DNA of 9,095 bases, from assembly GCA_003483565.1 (NCBI GenBank), contig DMYZ01000154.1, positions 1-9,095 of the forward strand. The letters are read 5' to 3'. The first letter of the stretch is position 1; each line of letters begins with the position of its first letter. Source of the DNA: Prevotella sp. Its GTDB lineage: Bacteria > Bacteroidota > Bacteroidia > Bacteroidales > Bacteroidaceae. The notes under the pieces were generated by a model. The model did not search any database and was not told the origin of the DNA. It worked only from the letters and a program-made list of their open reading frames with translations. Below are positions 5,086-9,095 of the stretch, piece after piece. A program made the translations under genes and the position numbers.

Positions 5086-6252
5086 TTATTCGTATTCAAA
5101 ATTATCCAAGTCATCGACAGCATCAGAGCCATTTCCCATATCCTCTTCATCATCGCCGACATCAACACTTTCTTTTTCCTGCTCTTCGATAAATTTTTTC
5201 ATATCTTTGTCACGATGAACCAAAGTATCTTCTGCCGTGATCTCCTGAAGTTTATTGCTCTCACTGTTAAGTTCTTTCCAAAGGACGTCTTTCAATTCAT
5301 CAAGTCCAAAACCTGTTACCGAAGAAATAAACACAACAGGAAGATCAATCGGCAATGTAGTCTTCAACATCTCCATCAATTCGTCATCAAGTAAATCACA
5401 CTTGGTAACAGCAAGGATACGACGCTTGTCAAGCAGTTCCGGATTAAACTTCTGCAGCTCATTCAACAGTACTTCATATTCTCTTTTAATATCATCAGTA
5501 TCTCCCGGTACCATGAAAAGGAGAAGTGAATTACGCTCAATATGCCGGAGGAATCGCAAACCAAGTCCCTTTCCTTCGCTGGCCCCTTCAATGATACCCG
5601 GAATATCAGCCATGACAAATGATTTATTATCGTGATAACTGACAATTCCAAGAGAAGGCTCCAATGTGGTAAAAGGATAATTGGCTATCTTAGGACGAGC
5701 ACTGGATAATGCCGAAAGCAATGTAGACTTGCCTGCATTAGGGAATCCCACAAGACCAGCATCTGCCAGCAACTTCAACTCTAAAATCACAGTCATCTCC
5801 TGTGCCGGTTCACCAGGCTGAGCAAAACGGGGAGCCTGACGGGTAGAGGTACGAAACTGGAAATTTCCCAGACCGCCTCTTCCGCCTTTCAACAAGACAA
5901 CCTCCTGACCGTCATAAGTCACATCACAAACATACTTGCCTGTTTCCGCATCATATATCACCGTACCGCAAGGAACATCAATATAGACATTCTTGCCGTC
6001 AGTACCATGGCATTTATCACGGCCACCATTGCCTCCATGCTCAGCATAGACATGACGCTGATACTTCAAATGAAGCAGAGTCCAATAATTGTGGTTTCCC
6101 CGAAGAATAACACATCCTCCGTGGCCACCGTCACCACCATCAGGTCCGCCATTAGGCTGATATTTCACATGCCTGAGATGCATGGATCCTTTACCGCCCT
6201 TACCAGAGCGGCAATAAATTTTTACGTAGTCTACAAAATTAGATTCTGACAT
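5086..6252 (-). CDS. obgE: Obg-family GTPase
   Basis: A 388-aa GTPase of the Obg family, which binds the 50S subunit during late ribosome assembly and links growth to GTP/ppGpp. Domains in order: a glycine-rich Obg fold (1-158, with GKGGKG, NGGPDGGDGGHGG and GGRGGLGN), then a G domain with G1 GFPNAGKST (169-177), G2 threonines in YPFTT (192-196), G3 DIPG (216-219), G4 TKCD (283-286; T in place of the usual N, common in Obg) and G5 SSV (310-312). The C-terminal tail (about 350-388) is strongly acidic (GDDEEDMGNGSDAVDDLDN) in place of the folded OCT domain of Firmicutes Obg. A similar acidic tail is known in E. coli ObgE. It lies 23 nt after adk and 12 nt before pgeF. Confidence 0.96.
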   Translation of the reverse strand: MSESNFVDYVKIYCRSGKGGKGSMHLRHVKYQPNGGPDGGDGGHGGCVILRGNHNYWTLLHLKYQRHVYAEHGGNGGRDKCHGTDGKNVYIDVPCGTVIYDAETGKYVCDVTYDGQEVVLLKGGRGGLGNFQFRTSTRQAPRFAQPGEPAQEMTVILELKLLADAGLVGFPNAGKSTLLSALSSARPKIANYPFTTLEPSLGIVSYHDNKSFVMADIPGIIEGASEGKGLGLRFLRHIERNSLLLFMVPGDTDDIKREYEVLLNELQKFNPELLDKRRILAVTKCDLLDDELMEMLKTTLPIDLPVVFISSVTGFGLDELKDVLWKELNSESNKLQEITAEDTLVHRDKDMKKFIEEQEKESVDVGDDEEDMGNGSDAVDDLDNFEYE

Positions 6253-6275
6253 TCAAAATATTCCTTTATTAATAA

Positions 6276-6854
6276 TTAATCGGCGAGTGCACCGATAACA
6301 GCACTTATACGCGCAAAGATTTCGTCTACAGTGCCTAACCCTGCAACATGGTGATGAAGGCCTTCCTTCTCAAACCAATTGATAAGAGGTGCGGTCTGGT
6401 TATGATATACATCCAGGCGTTTTTTTATTGTCTCTTCATTATCATCTGAGCGGCCACTGATTTTGCCCCTGTTAATAAGGCGTGCCATCAGTTCCTCCTC
6501 CGGGACACTAAGTTCAATCATGGCAGCAACGCGATGACCACGCTCCGCCAGCATCTTCTTCAGAGCTTCAGCCTGCGCTATAGTACGAGGAAAACCATCA
6601 AAGATAACTCCTTTATGATTTTTACCAAAGCCATCATACACATGAGCCAGAATATCTATCATCAATTCATCAGGAATCAACTGTCCTTTATCAATATAAC
6701 TTTTAGCCGTTTTTCCTAACTCTGTTTTATTTTTGATCTCCTTGCGGAGGACATCTCCCGTAGAAATGTGACTAAGCCCATACTTAGCAATCATTTTATC
6801 GCTCTGCGTACCTTTCCCCGCACCAGGGGCTCCGAAAATTACGATATTCTTCAT
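6276..6854 (-). CDS. adk: Adenylate kinase
   Basis: A 192-aa cytoplasmic nucleoside monophosphate kinase interconverting ATP + AMP and 2 ADP. Motifs: P-loop GAPGAGKGT (8-16), AMP-binding STGD (31-34) and DGFPRT (86-91), and the arginine-rich NRGKISGRSDDNEETIKKRL (128-147). The LID is the short form: there is no four-cysteine zinc insert, which fits the length of about 190 aa. The ATG start at 6852-6854 puts the P-loop at the usual distance. It sits 30 nt downstream of hpt and 23 nt upstream of obgE in one operon, next to a purine salvage enzyme that makes IMP/GMP. Confidence 0.96.
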   Translation of the reverse strand: MKNIVIFGAPGAGKGTQSDKMIAKYGLSHISTGDVLRKEIKNKTELGKTAKSYIDKGQLIPDELMIDILAHVYDGFGKNHKGVIFDGFPRTIAQAEALKKMLAERGHRVAAMIELSVPEEELMARLINRGKISGRSDDNEETIKKRLDVYHNQTAPLINWFEKEGLHHHVAGLGTVDEIFARISAVIGALAD

Positions 6855-6884
6855 CTTTATTTTTTAGATTAATTGAGTAGTTGT

Positions 6885-7427
6885 TTATTTTTCACTGACA
6901 AGAGTATAAATATCTCTCAAATTTCTTCCTTGCTGGTCATAATCAAGACCATAACCCACAATAAAATCATTGGGAATAGACATAGCTGTATAATCAATAT
7001 TGAGAGATGCCTGTAATTTTCCTGGCTTAACCAAAAGGGTACAGATACGGATCGAATCTGGATTTTTCTCTTTCAATGTAGCAATCATACTCTCCATTGT
7101 ACGACCTGTATCAATAATATCCTCGACAATAACCACTGTCCTCCCCTTTAGGTCAACATTAAGGCCAATGACTTCCCGGACATCACCCGTAGATGAAGTT
7201 CCCTCATAAGAGGCAAGTTTCACGAAAGAGATCTCACTCGGAATAGTGACATATCTCATCAAATCGGCCGCAAAGATAAAGGAGCCATTCAAGACAGCTA
7301 GAAACAATGGGTTCTTGCCTGCCATATCATGGTTAATCTTGTCTGCTACTTCCTTGACATGCTTCTGAATTTCTTCCTCCGGGATAAACGTCTTAAACGT
7401 CAAGTCCTTGATTTTTACTATACTCAT
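6885..7427 (-). CDS. hpt: Hypoxanthine phosphoribosyltransferase
   Basis: A 180-aa type I phosphoribosyltransferase that salvages hypoxanthine (and probably guanine) with PRPP to IMP/GMP. Motifs: LNGSFIFAADL (46-56), the flexible-loop pair SY (73-74) in KLASYEGTSSTGDV, the PRPP-binding VVIVEDIIDTGRT (98-110, acidic pair E102-D103), the base-recognition lysine region LLVKPGK (131-137), and IPNDFIVGYGLDYDQQGRNLRDI (151-173). I chose the ATG at 7425-7427 (MSIVKIKD). A longer frame to an ATG at 7512-7514 adds 29 residues that are not family-like and run through the promoter. First gene of the hpt-adk-obgE-pgeF operon, divergent from nnr. Confidence 0.95.
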   Translation of the reverse strand: MSIVKIKDLTFKTFIPEEEIQKHVKEVADKINHDMAGKNPLFLAVLNGSFIFAADLMRYVTIPSEISFVKLASYEGTSSTGDVREVIGLNVDLKGRTVVIVEDIIDTGRTMESMIATLKEKNPDSIRICTLLVKPGKLQASLNIDYTAMSIPNDFIVGYGLDYDQQGRNLRDIYTLVSEK

Positions 7428-7451
7428 GATTTGAATTTTGATATTTTGACG

Positions 7452-7459
7452 CAAAATTA
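7452..7459 (-). promoter_or_regulatory. Probable -7 promoter element of the hpt-adk-obgE-pgeF operon
   Basis: TAATTTTG on the minus strand fits TAnnTTTG and lies 24 bp before the hpt ATG, implying a leader of about 20 nt. There is no TTTG at the normal -33 spacing; TTTG at 7472-7475 is only 12 bp upstream. The box is part of the perfect 10-bp inverted repeat with 7503-7512. Confidence 0.55.
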
Positions 7460-7466
7460 CTAAAAA

Positions 7467-7496
7467 TATGCCAAACAAGATATACGCATTGGCATA
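7467..7496. repeat. Operator-like inverted repeat between hpt and nnr
   Basis: Perfect 8-bp half-sites TATGCCAA (7467-7474) and TTGGCATA (7489-7496) are separated by 14 bp and centred midway between the two divergent -7 boxes. They lie upstream of both promoters, where a dimeric regulator would touch both. A second, outer repeat GCAAAATTAC/GTAATTTTGC (7451-7460/7503-7512) has exactly the same centre. No regulator is encoded in the window. Confidence 0.45.
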
Positions 7497-7503
7497 AATT
7501 TCG

Positions 7504-7511
7504 TAATTTTG
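7504..7511 (+). promoter_or_regulatory. Probable -7 promoter element of nnr
   Basis: TAATTTTG fits the Bacteroidetes -7 consensus and ends only 5 bp before the nnr ATG at 7517. The expected transcription start therefore falls on or next to the start codon. No TTTG is found at -33 spacing. Confidence 0.5.
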
Positions 7512-7516
7512 CATAT

Positions 7517-9034
7517 ATGAAGATTTTTACCAGCAATCAAATACAAGAGTTTGACAGATATACCATCGAGCATGAGCCTATTTCATCTATCAACCTTATG
7601 GAACGTGCAGCCAGGGCCATCACCCATGCTGTCATGGACGAATATGACAACAGGACACCTATGGTGGTTTTCGCCGGGCCAGGGAATAATGGCGGAGACG
7701 CTTTGGCTGTGGCACGGCTGCTTACCGACAACGGTTATGAAGTAACAGTATATCTCTTCAACATTCACAACCATCTCTCCGAAGAATGTTCTGCTAACAA
7801 GCAACGCCTGATTGAGAAAAAAAAATGTAAGAGCTTTACTGAAATCACGCTCAACTTTGATCCTCCTGAACTTAATGAGAACAGTGTAGTCATTGATGGA
7901 CTTTTTGGTAGCGGTCTCGGTAAACCTCTTGCCGGTGGTTTCGCCTCGCTGGTAAAATATGTAAACCAATCACCTTGCAAGGTCATCAGCATTGACATCC
8001 CATCCGGACTAATGTGTGAAGATAACACATTCAACATTCGCTCCAACATTATCAAAGCAGATTTGACACTGACCATTCAGCAAAAGAAACTATGTATGCT
8101 GCTTGCCGACAATCAGATATATCTGGGAAGAATAAAAGTTCTTGACATCCGGCTTTCTGCTGAATATATAGATGAAACAGATTGCCAATATCATATTCTC
8201 GAAGAAAAGGACCTATATGCTTTTCTTCGCCACCGACCGGATTTTGCACACAAAGGTTCTATGGGCAATGCACTGCTCGTTGCTGGAAGTTTTGGGATGG
8301 CAGGAGCTGCTATTTTCTCCTCACAGGCTTGCCTGCGTTCTGGTGCGGGTAAAATTATAACGGTGACCCCGAGAAAAAACTACGAAATCATGCAGATTAA
8401 AGTCCCCGAAGCAATATTGGTATTGGATAAGGAAGAGACTTATTTCTCAGAACCTGTCAACTCTGACCATTTCGACGCCATGGGCATCGGGCCTGGCCTT
8501 GGAACAGTAGAAGATACCGCTATCGCTTTCATTGCCCAAATAAGACGGACAAATTGCCCTACAGTCATCGATGCCGACGGACTAAATATTCTAGCTAATC
8601 ATCGCGCCTGGATGCAACAACTTTCTCCTGGTACGATTTTTACTCCTCATCCAAAGGAAATGGATCGACTGGCAGGAGGTATTAGCAACGGCTCCTTCGA
8701 CCGTCTGCAGAAAGCATTGGATATGGCAGAACATTTGCAAGCTTTTATCATTCTTAAAGGTCACTATTCTGCACTTTGCATGCCTGACGGAAATGTTTTC
8801 TTTAATCCTACAGGTAACAGTGGCATGGCAACAGCCGGAAGTGGTGATATTCTTACTGGCATTATTACCGCGCTGCTGGCAAGAGGATATAATCAAGCTG
8901 AAGCTTGCAAACTAGGCATGTACGTACATGGACTGGCAGGTGACCTTGCTGTAAAAGAAATTGGGAAAGAGAGTCTTGTCGCCAGCGATATCATACACTA
9001 TTTGCCCAAAGCCTTTCAAAGACTTAATAATTAA
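7517..9034 (+). CDS. nnr: Bifunctional NAD(P)H-hydrate epimerase / ADP-dependent NAD(P)H-hydrate dehydratase
   Basis: A 505-aa fusion that repairs NADHX/NADPHX, damaged hydrates of NAD(P)H. The N-terminal YjeF_N epimerase domain (about 1-215) equilibrates R and S epimers: GPGNNGGDALAVARLL (54-69), DGLFGSGLGKPL (127-138, with D127 a likely catalytic Asp) and SIDIPSGL (158-165). The C-terminal ribokinase-like dehydratase domain (about 228-505) restores NAD(P)H using ADP: HKGSMGNALLVAGS (245-258), GIGPGLG (323-329), DADGLN (352-357), FTPHPKEM (375-382), KGHYS (414-418) and TAGSGD (439-444, catalytic D444). Length matches the fused bacterial form. The start MKIFTSNQIQEFDRYTIE is typical, so the ATG at 7517 is firm although the promoter is immediately upstream. 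It is followed after 11 nt by another gene, probably in the same operon. Confidence 0.95.
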   Translation: MKIFTSNQIQEFDRYTIEHEPISSINLMERAARAITHAVMDEYDNRTPMVVFAGPGNNGGDALAVARLLTDNGYEVTVYLFNIHNHLSEECSANKQRLIEKKKCKSFTEITLNFDPPELNENSVVIDGLFGSGLGKPLAGGFASLVKYVNQSPCKVISIDIPSGLMCEDNTFNIRSNIIKADLTLTIQQKKLCMLLADNQIYLGRIKVLDIRLSAEYIDETDCQYHILEEKDLYAFLRHRPDFAHKGSMGNALLVAGSFGMAGAAIFSSQACLRSGAGKIITVTPRKNYEIMQIKVPEAILVLDKEETYFSEPVNSDHFDAMGIGPGLGTVEDTAIAFIAQIRRTNCPTVIDADGLNILANHRAWMQQLSPGTIFTPHPKEMDRLAGGISNGSFDRLQKALDMAEHLQAFIILKGHYSALCMPDGNVFFNPTGNSGMATAGSGDILTGIITALLARGYNQAEACKLGMYVHGLAGDLAVKEIGKESLVASDIIHYLPKAFQRLNN

Positions 9035-9045
9035 ATCCTTTAAAT

Positions 9046-9095
9046 ATGAAATATCTCTTATTAATCTTTTCCATTCTGTTCTGCCTCAGCATCAA
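9046..9095 (+). CDS. Start of an exported protein (partial, runs off the window)
   Basis: An ATG at 9046-9048 lies 11 nt after the nnr stop and opens a frame reading MKYLLLIFSILFCLSI up to the window end. One lysine followed by a hydrophobic run is a signal peptide; the cysteine at position 13 could be part of a lipobox, but the context is too short to say. The product cannot be identified from 16 residues. Spacing suggests co-transcription with nnr. Confidence 0.6.
   Translation, partial: MKYLLLIFSILFCLSI

Noticed and set aside
5255..5635. 126-residue serine-rich frame on the plus strand within obgE
   Set aside because: Serine richness is a by-product of reading the complement of the obgE coding frame; no start context or family motifs.
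7428..7514. 29-residue N-terminal extension of Hpt with a hydrophobic stretch that could look like a membrane anchor
   Set aside because: It is translated from the promoter region and palindrome; the -7 element sits inside it, and MSIVKIKD at 7427 is a normal Hpt start.
7583..8249. Several minus-strand frames of 65-128 residues within nnr
   Set aside because: They overlap one another and the strongly conserved Nnr coding sequence, with no conserved motifs.
1..9095. Search for a novel mobile, defence or CRISPR-like system
   Set aside because: All large frames are recognisable housekeeping genes on a consistent AT-moderate background; there are no direct repeat arrays, transposase motifs, integrase, tRNA or attachment-site duplications.

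Overview
The window looks like a chromosomal housekeeping segment of a Bacteroidales bacterium (Bacteroides/Prevotella-like). Evidence: intergenic regions carry the Bacteroidetes primary-sigma promoter form (TAnnTTTG, in two cases with an upstream TTTG at 19-20 bp); there are no convincing Shine-Dalgarno sequences; there is a PorT-like outer-membrane protein tail; the UshA-type 5'-nucleotidase is split into two genes; the AICAR transformylase stands alone; and there is a hpt-adk-obgE-pgeF operon facing a fused nnr gene. I see no tRNA, rRNA, CRISPR array, insertion sequence, phage gene or toxin-antitoxin pair.

Layout, left to right. (1) 2-211 (+): 3' end of a PorT-like beta-barrel gene, facing a hairpin terminator at 215-240. 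(2) 264-1873 (-): a two-gene unit encoding a 5'-nucleotidase as separate polypeptides, C-terminal-domain lipoprotein first and metallophosphatase domain second, 2 nt apart. (3) 1895-1972: back-to-back promoters. (4) 2060-2422 (+): rplS (ribosomal protein bL19) behind a leader of about 80 nt that can fold, ending in a bidirectional terminator shared with a convergent 75-aa orphan gene (2481-2708, -). (5) 2734-2791: a second, nearly mirror-symmetric divergent promoter region. (6) 2815-4225 (+): AICAR transformylase plus a tiny lysine-rich orphan gene, then a strong GC-rich hairpin. (7) 4294-7427 (-): operon hpt-adk-obgE-pgeF, read from right to left with 12-30 nt gaps. (8) 7451-7512: a third divergent promoter region built as an imperfect palindrome. 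(9) 7517-9034 (+): nnr (NAD(P)HX repair), followed by the start of an exported protein at 9046.

Functional reading. Several genes touch purine metabolism: 5'-nucleotidase (nucleotide to nucleoside), PgeF/LACC1-family protein (some members phosphorolyse purine nucleosides), Hpt (base to nucleotide), Adk (adenine nucleotide balance), AICAR transformylase (de novo purine synthesis). Nnr repairs NAD(P)H hydrates. This is suggestive of a purine/nucleotide neighbourhood but could be ordinary conserved gene order. Several start sites needed correction: the lipoprotein gene, rplS and hpt all have longer reading frames that run back into promoter or leader sequence. pgeF appears to use TTG.

I did not find a convincing new biological system. 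The best leads are the palindromic hpt/nnr promoter region with a possibly leaderless nnr mRNA, the rplS leader, the inverted-order split nucleotidase, and the two unrecognised small proteins.
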